NCBI GenBank assembly: GCA_040743155.1
Contig: JBFLJU010000001.1
Span: 496,001 to 560,000 of the forward strand
Direction: 5' to 3'
DNA from: Cycloclasticus sp.
GTDB lineage: Bacteria; Pseudomonadota; Gammaproteobacteria; Methylococcales; Cycloclasticaceae
Length of the DNA: 64,000 bases
The notes under the pieces are model-generated. The model ran no database searches, was not told where the DNA came from, and saw nothing but the letters and a program-made list of their open reading frames with translations. Position 1 is the first letter of the stretch. The number at the start of each line of letters is the position of its first letter. Positions 16,024 through 26,066 of the stretch are shown one piece after another. A program made the position numbers and the translations under genes.

Positions 16024-18053
16024 GACAAACCTCCTTTTGCTAGCTGCTCGGTCCGCTCAGCTTCGGTGGCTTCAACTTCTTCTACAGGAATGTAGTAATC
16101 ACGGTCGTAATTAAAGGTATGAATGATAGAAGCAACAATGACGGAGGCAAAAGAGGCGATGACAAGCCACCAAATATGCCAAATTAAGGCAAATGCCATG
16201 AGTGTACATAGCATGGCGATAACAATTCCAGCACCCGTGTTTTTAGGCATATGGATTGCTTTAAAGCCATCTACAGGGCGTTCATAACCATGTTTTTTCA
16301 TATCCCACCAAGTGTCGAAATTATGTACACGCGGGGTGAATGCGAAATTATATTGTGGTGGTGGAGATGAGGTAGACCACTCCAATGTGCGTCCATCGCC
16401 ATTCCACGTATCACCGTTATCGTCTCGTAGCTCATCGCGTTTCTGATAACTAACGTAAAGTTGGATAAAGAAGGCGATGATTCCGATAGTAATGAAAATC
16501 GCGCCCACAGAAGCCGTATTGAAATAAGCACTGAGGGTCGTGTCTGGGAATTCACTTAGACGTCTAGTAACGCCCATCAATCCTAGAATATACAACGGCA
16601 TAAAGGCTAAATAAAAGCCGATGACCCAGCCCCAAAAAGAAACATTGCCCCAAAAACGGTCCAGACGGTAGCCGAAGGCTTTTGGGAACCAGAAGTTAAT
16701 GCCCGCGAAGACGCCAAAGACAACACCACCAATAATAACGTTATGGAAATGCGCGATTAAAAACAAGCTGTTATGTAGCACGAAATCTGCTGGTGGCACA
16801 GCCAGTAACACACCGGTCATGCCGCCAATAACGAAGGTGATGATAAAGGCAATTGTCCACATCATCGGTAATTCGTATGTGATCCGTCCTTTATACATCG
16901 TAAACAACCAGTTGAATATCTTCGCGCCGGTTGGGATCGATATGATCATTGTCGTTATACCGAAAAATGCGTTGACACTAGCCCCGGAACCCATCGTGAA
17001 GAAATGGTGCAACCAAACGACGTAAGACAAAATCATGATAACCACGATGGCGTAAACCATTGAATCATAGCCAAAAATTTGTTTACGACAGTGCGTGGCA
17101 ACAACTTCAGAAAAGATGCCGAATATAGGGAGAATCAAAATGTAAACTTCTGGGTGACCCCAAATCCAAATCAGGTTGATATACAACATGGCGTTTCCGC
17201 CAAGGTCGTTGGTAAAAAAGTGAGTGCCTAAATAACGGTCCATGGTTAATAAAGCGAGTACAGCCGTCAATACAGGGAATGATGCAATGATGAGTACATT
17301 GGTAGATAAAGCAGTCCAAGTAAATACAGGTAGCTTCATGTAAGTCATGCCGGGTGCGCGCATTTTTACAATGGTTACTAACAAGTTGATGCCGGACAGT
17401 GTTGTACCTACGCCTGCAATCTGCAAGGCCCAGATGTAATAGTCAACGCCAACGCTAGGGCTAAACTGAATGCCCGATAATGGTGGGTAGGCGAGCCAGC
17501 CAGTTTGCCCGAATTCACCAATAAACAAGGAAACGTTAACTAAAATAGCGCCACCGATGGTCATCCACAGGCTGAAATTATTAAGAAAAGGGAAAGCAAC
17601 ATCGCGAGCACCAATTTGTAGCGGTGTGACGTAGTTCATAAACCCGGTAATAAATGGCATGGCGACAAAAAAGATCATGATCATGCCATGTGCGGTAAAT
17701 ATCTGATCGTAATGGTGCGCATCGAGAAAACCCTCTCCGCCACTAGAAGTCATGGATTGGTGAGCTCGCATCAGGAGTGCATCAGCAAAGCCACGTATTA
17801 GCATGACGATGCCAAGAATCATGTACATGATGCCAATTTTCTTGTGATCAATGCTAGTAATCCACTCGCTCCACAAATAGCCCCAAGCTTTTTTGTAGGT
17901 AATAAAGCCCACTAATGCACTGGCCCCAATGACGACTGCAATAAAGGTCGCTAGGAGAATAGGCTCATAATAAGGGATAACGTCCCAAGACAGTTTACCG
18001 AATACTGGAGACCAGCGGTCATCGGCGTAAATAGCTTCGTAATCTTTTGACAT
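16020..18053 (-). CDS. cyoB: Cytochrome bo3 ubiquinol oxidase subunit I
   Basis: A 677-residue polytopic catalytic subunit. Key segments are [15 protein letters not shown] (low-spin haem histidine), [22 protein letters not shown] (the WGHPEVY motif with the CuB histidine and the tyrosine), [10 protein letters not shown] (two CuB histidines) and [12 protein letters not shown] (haem histidines). It reduces oxygen to water with electrons from ubiquinol and pumps protons. Length and the extra N- and C-terminal helices fit the quinol-oxidase type. It lies six bases after cyoA. Confidence 0.96.
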   Translation of the reverse strand: MSKDYEAIYADDRWSPVFGKLSWDVIPYYEPILLATFIAVVIGASALVGFITYKKAWGYLWSEWITSIDHKKIGIMYMILGIVMLIRGFADALLMRAHQSMTSSGGEGFLDAHHYDQIFTAHGMIMIFFVAMPFITGFMNYVTPLQIGARDVAFPFLNNFSLWMTIGGAILVNVSLFIGEFGQTGWLAYPPLSGIQFSPSVGVDYYIWALQIAGVGTTLSGINLLVTIVKMRAPGMTYMKLPVFTWTALSTNVLIIASFPVLTAVLALLTMDRYLGTHFFTNDLGGNAMLYINLIWIWGHPEVYILILPIFGIFSEVVATHCRKQIFGYDSMVYAIVVIMILSYVVWLHHFFTMGSGASVNAFFGITTMIISIPTGAKIFNWLFTMYKGRITYELPMMWTIAFIITFVIGGMTGVLLAVPPADFVLHNSLFLIAHFHNVIIGGVVFGVFAGINFWFPKAFGYRLDRFWGNVSFWGWVIGFYLAFMPLYILGLMGVTRRLSEFPDTTLSAYFNTASVGAIFITIGIIAFFIQLYVSYQKRDELRDDNGDTWNGDGRTLEWSTSSPPPQYNFAFTPRVHNFDTWWDMKKHGYERPVDGFKAIHMPKNTGAGIVIAMLCTLMAFALIWHIWWLVIASFASVIVASIIHTFNYDRDYYIPVEEVEATEAERTEQLAKGGLS

Positions 18054-18059
18054 GCGTGT

Positions 18060-19022
18060 TTAATTTTCCTCGTGCTTCACTGCGTGTTTCGCTCGGTGCT
18101 TATCCTGATGCATCATTTCGTCCATACAGGTTGTTTTAGGGGCAACACAACGGTTTAAAATATCGTGATATAGGTTTTCTTCAACATCAGCATAGTAGGT
18201 AATGCGATGTCCTACGGTCTTCTTTTCCAATTCTAGGAAGGTGTCACTGGCAAGTTCCTCATTCTCTGATGAACGTACTTTTTCGACCCATTCTTCAAAG
18301 CCTTTTGTGTTTAGGCCATGAAACTTGAAATGCATTTTTGAGAACCCGTGACCACTATAGTTAGCTGAAAACCCATCAAAGACACCTTCTTCATTAATCA
18401 CCGCGTGCATTTGAGTTTCCATACCGGACATGGCGTAAATTTGCCCAGCAAGTGCTGGTATGTAAAAAGAGTTCATGACCGACCCAGAGGTGATTTTAAA
18501 TTGGATAGGGCGGTCAACCGGCGCGGAAATTTCATTAACGGTTGCGATGCCGTATTCGGGATAGAAAAACAACCACTTCCAATCTAGGGCGACGACCTCA
18601 ATGATGAGGGTTTTCGTATTTTCAGGAATGGGCTTGTCTTCGCTAATTCTAGATATAGGTAGGTAAGGGTCTAAGCGGTGGGTGGCCACAAATGTAAGGC
18701 CACTTAAAATAAGGACGATAATTAATGGTACTGTCCAAATGATGGTCTCAAGGGTCGCGGAGTGATGCCATTCAGGTTCGTATGTTGCATCATTATTAGA
18801 TGCGCGATACTTCCAAGCAAACCAGATGGTAAGAAAAATCACTGGAACAATCACAATCAACATTAGTAAGGTCGAAATGTTGATAAGAAATGCTTCTTGC
18901 TTTGCAATGTCGCCAAAAGGGTTCATAACGACCCAGTCACAACCTGATAGCGCGAGCGTAGCGATGAACAATAGACACCTTGCGACAAATTTATTCTTTA
19001 TCGAAAACAGCTTTATTTCCAT
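18060..19022 (-). CDS. cyoA: Cytochrome bo3 ubiquinol oxidase subunit II
   Basis: A 320-residue lipoprotein with the lipobox LSGC near residue 28, two helices (about 45-65 and 90-110) and a periplasmic cupredoxin domain. The CuA ligands of cytochrome c oxidases are absent, as expected for a quinol oxidase (ITSGSVMNSFYIPALAGQIYAMSGMETQMHAV). A His-rich tail (HQDKHRAKHAVKH) is unusual and could bind metal. First gene of the cyoABCD-SURF1 operon. Confidence 0.94.
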   Translation of the reverse strand: MEIKLFSIKNKFVARCLLFIATLALSGCDWVVMNPFGDIAKQEAFLINISTLLMLIVIVPVIFLTIWFAWKYRASNNDATYEPEWHHSATLETIIWTVPLIIVLILSGLTFVATHRLDPYLPISRISEDKPIPENTKTLIIEVVALDWKWLFFYPEYGIATVNEISAPVDRPIQFKITSGSVMNSFYIPALAGQIYAMSGMETQMHAVINEEGVFDGFSANYSGHGFSKMHFKFHGLNTKGFEEWVEKVRSSENEELASDTFLELEKKTVGHRITYYADVEENLYHDILNRCVAPKTTCMDEMMHQDKHRAKHAVKHEEN

Positions 19023-19323
19023 ATTAAATTTGCTCGAGGGCCCAATGTTTTAATTATTTAAGTAGCCCAAATCTTTCGATTATCGATCAATGATAGGTGG
19101 GGTGAGGTTCGAAAATATTATATTACATATTATTCTATTGCACATAATCAAATTCTCTCACAATGCCATATATATTGAGTTGCGTTATTAGTGGGATAGA
19201 TAATTATTGCGATGGCTACAGCTAATGTCAGTTATTTTCGTAAATCAGTTAATGCTTGGTGCACGAATAGCGAATCTAGAATATCATTGAACATAATCTA
19301 AGATTGAAGCTAGAGTGTTTTAA
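19023..19323. promoter_or_regulatory. Divergent intergenic region between cyoA and an MFS gene
   Basis: The 301-base AT-rich gap must hold promoters for both directions. A TATAAT-like -10 for cyoA reads on the minus strand at 19122-19117, but no good -35 is seen at the right distance. I found no convincing FNR/ArcA-type palindrome. Confidence 0.35.
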
Positions 19324-20622
19324 ATGAATACAAGTACGCATATTGAAAACGATGATTTGTCTCCAGCTTATTCGGAGGTGTTGAGACCGCAGGAAATAGT
19401 CTCGACAGTTATCATGACGCGGGTGTCAGAATATTTTGGCTTTTTTGTTTTTGCTATTGCCAGCGCGTTAGTTTTTCCGCAGGTGTTTTTCCCGAATTAT
19501 GATTTGGAGACAGGGACACTAATTTCATTTTCTATATTCTCTCTGGCTTTTCTCGCGCGACCTTTTTCACGATTAGTGTTCGGTCCACTTGAGATGAAAA
19601 TGGGTCGTGGGGTGAGAATTACGGTAGCTATGTTTTTGCTAGGTGCTTCGACCATCATCATTGGTTTTATACCCGGTTACGAAGAGATTGGTATGATTGC
19701 GCCAATAGTGCTTTGCGTTGCGCGTATCGGACAGGGTATCGGTTCCGGCGGGGCGGCAGATGGTTTGCCGATGATTATGTTGATGAATGGGGTTAAAAAG
19801 AAGAGAGGGCGCTACGCAATGGTTCCTCAATTAGGCGGGCCCATTGGATTTGCTATTGCAGCGTCTATTTATTACGTATTAATTGAGTACCTGACACCGG
19901 CGGAATTTATTGATTGGGGCTGGCGTTTCCCATTTATTGTTGTGTTGTCTTTGCAAGTGGTTGCACTGTTTACTCGCTTACGTTTGGTTGAAACAGAGGG
20001 ATACAGAAACGCAGTTAAGCGCCACCTTTTGCGTGCAACGCCTGCGTTAGATGTTCTAAAAAACCACTGGCGAGAAGTTATCTTAGCTACTTATTTACCA
20101 ATGGCTTCTTACACGTTATTACACCTTATTACCATTTTCCCACTGGGGTATTTAAAGCTGTTTTCTGAGCTATCAGTGCCAGACTTATTAATCATACAAG
20201 TGGCTGGCTGTGTGGTGGCTGTATTGACGTGTGTCATGTCGGGTATTTTGACGGACCGCTTTGGACGCAGGCCATTTTTAATCGTAATTGCGCTAATGAT
20301 TGGTGTCCTCAGCTTCTTTATGGAAAACTTTTTGACTAACACGTGGTTGTTTATGATGGTTGGCTTTAGCCTGTTTGGCCTGTGTTTTGGTCAGTCGAGT
20401 AGTACGTTGCCTCACCGGTTTGAAAAAGAATATCGTTTCACTGCCGTGTCCTTGAGTACAGATTTGAGTTGGATATTCGGGGCGGCATTTGCACCCATCA
20501 TAGCCATTAGTTTAACCATTTGGTTGGGACTAGAATTTGCCGGCTATTATTTATTAACCGGGGTGCTTGCCACGCTGTTTGCGCTTTATCTCGCAAAGGC
20601 GGAACCTTTTGAAGATGATTGA
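19324..20622 (+). CDS. MFS transporter (metabolite:H+ symporter type)
   Basis: A 432-residue protein with about 12 transmembrane helices. Features include RPFSRLVFGPLEMKMGRG between helices 2 and 3 (MFS signature region), RIGQGIGSGGAADG in helix 4 and DRFGRRPFLI in the second half. The pattern resembles the ShiA/ProP-like metabolite:H+ symporters. It is divergent from the cyo operon; similar MFS genes are often seen beside cyo operons. Substrate unknown. Confidence 0.8.
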   Translation: MNTSTHIENDDLSPAYSEVLRPQEIVSTVIMTRVSEYFGFFVFAIASALVFPQVFFPNYDLETGTLISFSIFSLAFLARPFSRLVFGPLEMKMGRGVRITVAMFLLGASTIIIGFIPGYEEIGMIAPIVLCVARIGQGIGSGGAADGLPMIMLMNGVKKKRGRYAMVPQLGGPIGFAIAASIYYVLIEYLTPAEFIDWGWRFPFIVVLSLQVVALFTRLRLVETEGYRNAVKRHLLRATPALDVLKNHWREVILATYLPMASYTLLHLITIFPLGYLKLFSELSVPDLLIIQVAGCVVAVLTCVMSGILTDRFGRRPFLIVIALMIGVLSFFMENFLTNTWLFMMVGFSLFGLCFGQSSSTLPHRFEKEYRFTAVSLSTDLSWIFGAAFAPIIAISLTIWLGLEFAGYYLLTGVLATLFALYLAKAEPFEDD

Positions 20623-20786
20623 ATAATTAAGTATAGTCAAAATCATTTGGTCACTAGGCTTTCGAAGGTTTAAATTCTTTTTCGTTTACATTGGGTTACC
20701 ATTAACCTTCTATGTACCTTAGTGATTTGAAGTTTATAGGTAATAGAGAAAGCCTGGAAGTAGGCGGGTAGTGTTGAGAATAAGAA

Positions 20787-20891
20787 ACTCGCACTTTATG
20801 CTTATACATTAGTCGTAACTTAAGGCCCCATCAGATTTATGGGCTTAGTAAATATTAGGTATGCTAGTCGCAGTTTATGTTTTAACCGACA
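20787..20891. repeat. Further copies of the 25-base palindromic repeat
   Basis: Copies like those at 13182-13581 occur at about 20788 (CTCGCACTTTATGCTTA) and 20867 (GTCGCAGTTTATGTTTTAAC), with a partial AGTCGTAACTTAAGG at about 20811. They fill much of the 324-base gap between the MFS gene and the DUF3010 gene. Confidence 0.5.
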
Positions 20892-20946
20892 TGAATTGCT
20901 TCTTTAGTTTTTATAAAAATTGATACAGATTGAGCAAAGAATATAA

Positions 20947-21372
20947 ATGAAAATTTGTGGTGTAGAATTGTCCGGTAATGACGCGGTTATTTGTTTACTT
21001 CATTTAGAGCATCAGCAATTTAATTTACCCGATTGCAGAGTACGTAAGTTGAGCTTGCCGAAAGCTCACACACGGGACGACTTACAGCAGTTTCAAAAGG
21101 CCTTTTCAAAACTGATGAGTGACTATGGTGTTGAAAAGGTTGCCATTAAAGAGCGCGCGCTAAAGGGAAAATTTGCCGGTGGTGCCATCGGTTTTAAGTT
21201 AGAGGCCGCTATTCAACTTATTGTAGGTATTGATGTGATGGTCTTGTCGCAAAAGGATATTAAATTAGCACTGTCGGAAAATCGCTTACCCATTAGCTTT
21301 GCCGAAACAGGATTAAAAGTCTTTCAAGAAACAGCATTTAACATGGCTTATGTTGCGCACGTTATAGAGTAA
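20947..21372 (+). CDS. DUF3010 family protein
   Basis: A 141-residue protein beginning MKICGVELSGNDAVICLL, with KERALKGKFAGGAIGFKLEAAIQL and a C-terminal ETAFNMAYVAHVIE. These are marks of DUF3010, a small gammaproteobacterial family with an RNase H-like/RuvX-like nuclease fold by appearance (acidic residue in the first strand). Function unknown. It stands alone, preceded by the palindromic repeats and followed by a longer repeat. Confidence 0.75.
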   Translation: MKICGVELSGNDAVICLLHLEHQQFNLPDCRVRKLSLPKAHTRDDLQQFQKAFSKLMSDYGVEKVAIKERALKGKFAGGAIGFKLEAAIQLIVGIDVMVLSQKDIKLALSENRLPISFAETGLKVFQETAFNMAYVAHVIE

Positions 21373-21389
21373 TTTACTTAGCTGGCTGA

Positions 21390-21592
21390 CCCTTAGAAAT
21401 TTTAGGGCGAGTCCCGCAGCGGGTATAAAAATCAACTGTCCTGAGGGAGCCGTAGGTGAGGGTTTTGGGTGGCACTTTTCTGGTTACTTTTTATGTTGCT
21501 ATAGACAGAAGAGTAACTCGCCTTTCAGGGCGAAACCTGATGAAATAATCAAGGGCACCCAGCTTGATATTTAACGAGAGTAATAGAATCAA
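21390..21592 (+). repeat. ~195-base dispersed repeat, copy 1
   Basis: It runs from ACCCTTAGAAATTTTAGGGCG to about AACGAGAGTAATAGAA and matches 23091-23286 in the same orientation at roughly 85 percent by eye. Shared blocks are CTGAGGGAGCCGTAGGTGAG, TGGCACTTTTCTGGTTACT, TCAGGGCGAAACCTGATGAA and AGCTTGATATTTAACGAGAG. Inside is a hairpin (GGTTACT...AGTAACTCG). No open frame is seen. Confidence 0.8.
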
Positions 21593-21635
21593 AGAGGCCA
21601 GACTCGGTTGATTTTCTAAAAGCTTACAAACTGAC

Positions 21636-21668
21636 AGGCTCTAAGGGTGTTTCCTTAGAGCCTTTTCT
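21636..21668 (+). terminator. Intrinsic terminator-like hairpin
   Basis: AGGCTCTAAGG (21636-21646) pairs perfectly with CCTTAGAGCCT (21653-21663) around GTGTTT, followed by TTT. It lies between repeat copy 1 and the membrane protein gene. Confidence 0.7.
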
Positions 21669-21761
21669 ACTTTTAAATCTAACAAATGTTCAAATTCTCA
21701 CCTAAATGGTTTATCGTCACCGCTTCACAAAGATAAATAAGATAATAGAAGGAGAGTATTC

Positions 21762-22871
21762 GTGTCTGATCAAGCAACAACGCAGCCTATTTCGTCGGTA
21801 CTTATCACAGGATTTATCGGGATAATCATCGTCTTAGCCATTGCTGCATTATGTATTTTGCCATTTGAGGAACACTTTTTTATAGGCTGGGTTGGTATCG
21901 CCTTTATGTGTGCTACACCAACACAAATGATTTTAGGTCTACTGTGGCATAACAAACTACCAACAGCAGTGGGGAGCCTATCGCAACCTTACAAAGGTTT
22001 GGCCTTTACAGCTATTACGATAGCTGCTGGTGTATTTTTTACGGTCATCTTGTCTAGCCTTGTTGGGCAAGGGTTTGGTGATACACCGATGTTTATTCAA
22101 TACATAATATTAACGGTTGTGGTTACTTTGTGGCTCGTCCCACTATGGCAATGTTGGCCTTTTAGATTATTAAGTCAAAACCCGCTAGTTTTCGGCTTAC
22201 TTACTTTATTAGCTACTTATGCGGTTGCTTATATTGTCTGGTTAATATTTTTTGATTACACGGCTTTAGCGCATATACCCACCCCCAATGGTGAAATAGT
22301 TCACCCAATGTATCATCCAGAAATAGATCCTAAAGGGCTATTCAATTCATGGGTAGCGATGACGTTCGCAGTGACAACAGCGGGAGTCATTGTGGTTCAT
22401 TCATTGTTCGACTTTTTGCCTATAAAAAAACTGTCAGCAGGTAAACCACAACCAATTTTCGGTTTAGTGGGAACGGTATATGTACTTGTATTAGCATTTT
22501 TAATTCGTTGGTTTTTTACCAGCATTATTGAAATGGAAGAGGTTAGCTATATGATTCAAGTGCCTGTTTGCATGATTTTCGGCAGCTTTTTAGTCAATAA
22601 CATGATGCAGTTCGGTTTATTCCCTAACTTAAAACAGCCGATTAGAGGCTTTGCCTTAATGGCTTGCGCTATTATTGCGGCGCTCATCATGTATCAACTG
22701 TATAAATTTGCCTCTACATGGTTTGTTGGTCATGAGTTAATATCTGGGCCGGCAGCAGGGTGGGCATTAGAGCTATGGGTTGCAACGGCCATATTAGGTG
22801 TGACCTTTCCAATTATATTCGTCGTATCAGGCTATTTTGACTTTTGGCTGTTAAAAAAACCGACTAAATAA
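21762..22871 (+). CDS. Multi-spanning membrane protein of unknown function
   Basis: A 369-residue protein from a GTG start preceded by a strong AAGGAGAG. About ten hydrophobic helices are visible from residue 14 on, with a periplasmic or cytoplasmic loop around 165-185 (IPTPNGEIVHPMYHPEIDPKGLFNS) holding two histidines and acidic residues. I do not recognise the family. It is a single gene enclosed by two direct copies of a ~195-base repeat, which could allow excision or duplication by recombination. Confidence 0.75.
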   Translation: MSDQATTQPISSVLITGFIGIIIVLAIAALCILPFEEHFFIGWVGIAFMCATPTQMILGLLWHNKLPTAVGSLSQPYKGLAFTAITIAAGVFFTVILSSLVGQGFGDTPMFIQYIILTVVVTLWLVPLWQCWPFRLLSQNPLVFGLLTLLATYAVAYIVWLIFFDYTALAHIPTPNGEIVHPMYHPEIDPKGLFNSWVAMTFAVTTAGVIVVHSLFDFLPIKKLSAGKPQPIFGLVGTVYVLVLAFLIRWFFTSIIEMEEVSYMIQVPVCMIFGSFLVNNMMQFGLFPNLKQPIRGFALMACAIIAALIMYQLYKFASTWFVGHELISGPAAGWALELWVATAILGVTFPIIFVVSGYFDFWLLKKPTK

Positions 22872-23090
22872 TATCCATAATTATAGGCACCCTAATCGCA
22901 ATATTCTAAATGGTTTCGGGCCTGCGCTAAGCTGAAACAGAGGTGACTACTGATCCGAAACGTTTCAGAATTTTAAACGCGATAAAGGGGTTGAAAAAGC
23001 GAATTGCTTTGCCGATGTTGACCTTTTTTTCCTATAAGCCTCACCGAAGAAAAGTTGGTTTTTATAAGGCCTTCCGTTGTGGTTGATTGA

Positions 23091-23286
23091 ACCCTTGCTT
23101 TTTAGGGCAAGTTTCACAGCGCTTATAAAAATTAACTGTTCTGAGGGAGCCGTAGGTGAGTATTTTGGGTGGCACTTTTCTGGTTACTCTTTTTTGCTAA
23201 AGACAAAAGAGTTGCTCGCCCTTCAGGGCGAAACCTGATGAAATAACTAGGGCAGCCAGCTTGATATTTAACGAGAGCAATAATAA
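23091..23286 (+). repeat. ~195-base dispersed repeat, copy 2
   Basis: This is the direct repeat of 21390-21592. The preceding 220 bases (22872-23090) carry no gene; the only notable structure is a short palindrome CGAAACGTTTC near 22955. Confidence 0.8.
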
Positions 23287-23311
23287 GGCAAACCGGCTAG
23301 CCCTGACTTCC

Positions 23312-24295
23312 CTAGTACAGAGCAATGATTCTTAGCGGTGTTCCTGTCGCCCCTTTAAATTTAGTCGGTAACATTATGGTCGTGGTTGTGTAGCGTTTTT
23401 GTGCAGCTAGTTCATCCGTTTTTACGTTCTCGACGATATATATTCCTTGCTTAACTAATAAGTGTTGGTGTACGGGAAATATTACTTGCGGGTCTTCTCC
23501 TGGCATCACTTCCAGTGCCATGTTGTCTGCTCCGATAGCGACGACACTTTTTGCGGCTAGCCACTTTGACGCGGCCAGTCCAATGCCGGGGCCTGTATGA
23601 GCGTAATGCTGTGGCTTGGCGATGAAATTTTTACCCCAGCCGGTGTGAATAAAGACGATGGCTCCCTTGGGTATGCTAGTACCTTGTTTTTTTAGTGCGC
23701 CTTGTAAGTCTGCAGGGCTGATGGCATAACCGGCTTCAAGATTCTCTACACCCTTGTACGCGGCCACGTCAATGAGGATGCCGGTGGCGATAAAAGGCGG
23801 TGATTTATCGATGCCATTATGATTTAGGCCAATATCGGAGGCGGCTTGCTCTCGGTCGAAACCGTTGTATTGTTCTGCTGCAATAGTGACATGACCTAGC
23901 GCGTCAATATGAGTGCTGACGTGAGTGGTCATTTCAATGCGTTCCAAATAAAACCCTACCTTGTTGGTTGCCCCCATTTTCTCGCGTAAAAACTTTTCCA
24001 CATTTTTTGAGGTGCGCGCCAGCGTCATTACGTAGGGCGTTTGAATCGGGTCAATATAGGGCGCACCCATGGCTACGTCGTGGGAGAGCTCGATAATTTT
24101 GCCGCTTTCAACGGCTGTTAGGGCAGCTTTAATGCTGTTGGCGGTCATCAAATTGCCGGCACCGAGCACGTCGTCTTTGCCCCAAACCCAATTATTCTGC
24201 CCAAGGTCCACGTCTGCAATAACGACTTGGCTCGATATGAGAAGGCTTGCCGCCAATGCGGAAGATACTAAACAGGACTTGATTTTAGTGTTCAT
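23312..24295 (-). CDS. Periplasmic cyclase-family hydrolase (kynurenine formamidase-like fold)
   Basis: A 327-residue protein with a signal peptide ending near VIA-D (residue 28). It has the metal-binding motif of the cyclase family, THVSTHIDALGHV (HxxTHxDxxxH form), preceded by IELSHDVAMGAPY, and followed by GAIVFIHTGWG and IGADNMALE. Family members are Mn/Zn-dependent amidohydrolases or lactone/isatin-type hydrolases. Export to the periplasm makes a role in tryptophan catabolism unlikely; substrate unknown. It lies downstream of the TPR gene on the same strand, with a gap of 109 bases. Confidence 0.8.
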   Translation of the reverse strand: MNTKIKSCLVSSALAASLLISSQVVIADVDLGQNNWVWGKDDVLGAGNLMTANSIKAALTAVESGKIIELSHDVAMGAPYIDPIQTPYVMTLARTSKNVEKFLREKMGATNKVGFYLERIEMTTHVSTHIDALGHVTIAAEQYNGFDREQAASDIGLNHNGIDKSPPFIATGILIDVAAYKGVENLEAGYAISPADLQGALKKQGTSIPKGAIVFIHTGWGKNFIAKPQHYAHTGPGIGLAASKWLAAKSVVAIGADNMALEVMPGEDPQVIFPVHQHLLVKQGIYIVENVKTDELAAQKRYTTTTIMLPTKFKGATGTPLRIIALY

Positions 24296-24404
24296 ATTAT
24301 TGGGCTCCAGAGGTGCTGTTTATGCGCTGGTTATAAGCCAGCGCGGTGACATATTAAGGACGCTATTAACCGAGCAGAATCCTATAGGTGGTTTTTATGA
24401 AATA

Positions 24405-26066
24405 CTATAAGTGCGAACGTTTCAGCTTGGTATCTGCATTACGCCAATAGGACTTAAGCTGACGCTTCAGTATGTTAGCCTCTTCTGTACGACCTTGAGC
24501 TTGTATCGCTTGGTAAAGCCCAAGGGTTGACCAACCACTTTGCTGGTTCCATTCAAGGTCTTTTCTGTACACGGCTTCTGCTTCCTCGGCGCGGTTTGCT
24601 GCCAGTAACGCTGCACCCAAATACAGGCGCATGGATTGTGGCCAATCGGGCGGCTCGATATAGCTATTGTTGCCTTCTAACTGCACGGCTGCTGTAAAGG
24701 CTGTTATCGCGCCCTTGAGGTCGCCTTGTGCTTCGCGAATTTCTCCGAGTAAACCATTAGCCGCTAAGTTGAGCAGGTGTGATGCGGGTGTTGGGTCGAC
24801 ACCGGTGTCATTCACGCCATCAGCGTTAATTTGTTGACGAATGTTTTCCAGCTCCGCTTCTGCTTGAACAAGTTGCCCATTGGCGACCAAAGCACTACCC
24901 TTGACATAGCTCCACATGCCCTTTAGGTAGGGCGTTTCGTTGTGCGGTTCTTTGGTGTTCAAAATAACGTCCCACTTACCAAATATTTTTTCAACTATCC
25001 AGTTTTGAGCAATGCGTTTTTGACCACGGTTAATCATTGCGGGGTCTGCGCTTGAATTGCTAGCACCTTTTTTGGCTGCACGGGAAGCCGCTGCATAATT
25101 GCCCTGTAAGGTATTGGCAAAGCGGACAAAGTCGAGCGCGTGGGGGGCGTGAATTTTATGTGACAGTGGATACGTGCCGATTAGTGGAAAATTGGTGTCT
25201 CCCCAGATTTTTGCAAACTGTTTGTCAACAATTTGGGAGCGTTCATTGCTTCGTGCCGCCTTTTCATACTCACCTACGCGCAGATAGATATGCCCTGGCA
25301 TGTGTACCATGTGCCCGGCAATAGGTGCTATGGATTCGAGTTTTTGCGCGGAGGGCAGTGCGAGTTCGGGCTGTGTCGACGCTTCCATCAAGTGAATATA
25401 CAAGTGGTTAGCGCCGGGGTGACCAGGTTCGGCAGTCATCGCTGCTTCAAAGGCGGCTTGGGCTTCTGCGGTGCCGGATTTTGCTGTGCCGTCCGGTTTC
25501 CAGTAGTCCCAGCGCGTGGTGTTCATGTAAGACTCGCCAAATATGGTGGCGATATCGGCGTCAGCGGGGTATTTCTTGTGTAGCTGGCGCATGGCATCTA
25601 GAAAGGCGAAGTCACGCTTAACTCGGTCGGGATTTGAATGTTTGTCATAAAGAACAAATAACGCGTTAATCAGCTCTCGTTCTTTCGGTGTTCCGTTATC
25701 GGCTAGTTCCCGCGCCTTGAGAATAGCGGCAAGGCCTGTCCCCTTGGGGTCATCTGGCATTTGTCTGTAACGACTATTCGGGTTGGGTCCGATGGCGTGT
25801 GCAAGGCCAAAATGTGGCATGGGGCTCTTGGGGTCAAGGCGAGCGGCTTCCTGATAAGAGGCGATGGCTTCTGGAAAAAAGAAACTCCAAGCCAAACGTA
25901 AACCCTGGTCAAAAAACGTCTGAGCTTGTTTTGAGTCGGTAGAAATAGTGCGGCTATAGGTGCCGCTACCCGGTACTAACACAGCCAGTGCGGCTTCCTC
26001 TGCCGCGACGACAGTTACGGGGGTCAGTATTGTGGTTATCATCAGTGATAGTAGAAATCTACGCAT
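24405..26066 (-). CDS. Exported TPR protein
   Basis: A 553-residue protein with a signal peptide (MRRFLLSLMITTILTPVTVVA). The N-terminal part has a sel1/TPR-like unit (FFDQGLRLAWSFFFPEAIASYQEAARLDPKSPMPHFGLAHAIG), the centre has histidine-bearing segments (HPGANHLYIHLMEAS, AGHMVHMPGHIYLRVGEYEKA), and the C-terminus has more TPR units. This layout is shared by a widespread family of exported proteins of unknown function. The histidines in the centre may bind metal. Probably cotranscribed with the cyclase-family gene downstream. Confidence 0.75.
   Translation of the reverse strand: MRRFLLSLMITTILTPVTVVAAEEAALAVLVPGSGTYSRTISTDSKQAQTFFDQGLRLAWSFFFPEAIASYQEAARLDPKSPMPHFGLAHAIGPNPNSRYRQMPDDPKGTGLAAILKARELADNGTPKERELINALFVLYDKHSNPDRVKRDFAFLDAMRQLHKKYPADADIATIFGESYMNTTRWDYWKPDGTAKSGTAEAQAAFEAAMTAEPGHPGANHLYIHLMEASTQPELALPSAQKLESIAPIAGHMVHMPGHIYLRVGEYEKAARSNERSQIVDKQFAKIWGDTNFPLIGTYPLSHKIHAPHALDFVRFANTLQGNYAAASRAAKKGASNSSADPAMINRGQKRIAQNWIVEKIFGKWDVILNTKEPHNETPYLKGMWSYVKGSALVANGQLVQAEAELENIRQQINADGVNDTGVDPTPASHLLNLAANGLLGEIREAQGDLKGAITAFTAAVQLEGNNSYIEPPDWPQSMRLYLGAALLAANRAEEAEAVYRKDLEWNQQSGWSTLGLYQAIQAQGRTEEANILKRQLKSYWRNADTKLKRSHL

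Noticed and set aside
19073-19095. TCGATTATCGATCAATGA before cyoA as an FNR-type site
   Set aside because: The half-sites are separated by five bases and one is TCGAT; FNR sites need TTGAT-N4-ATCAA.
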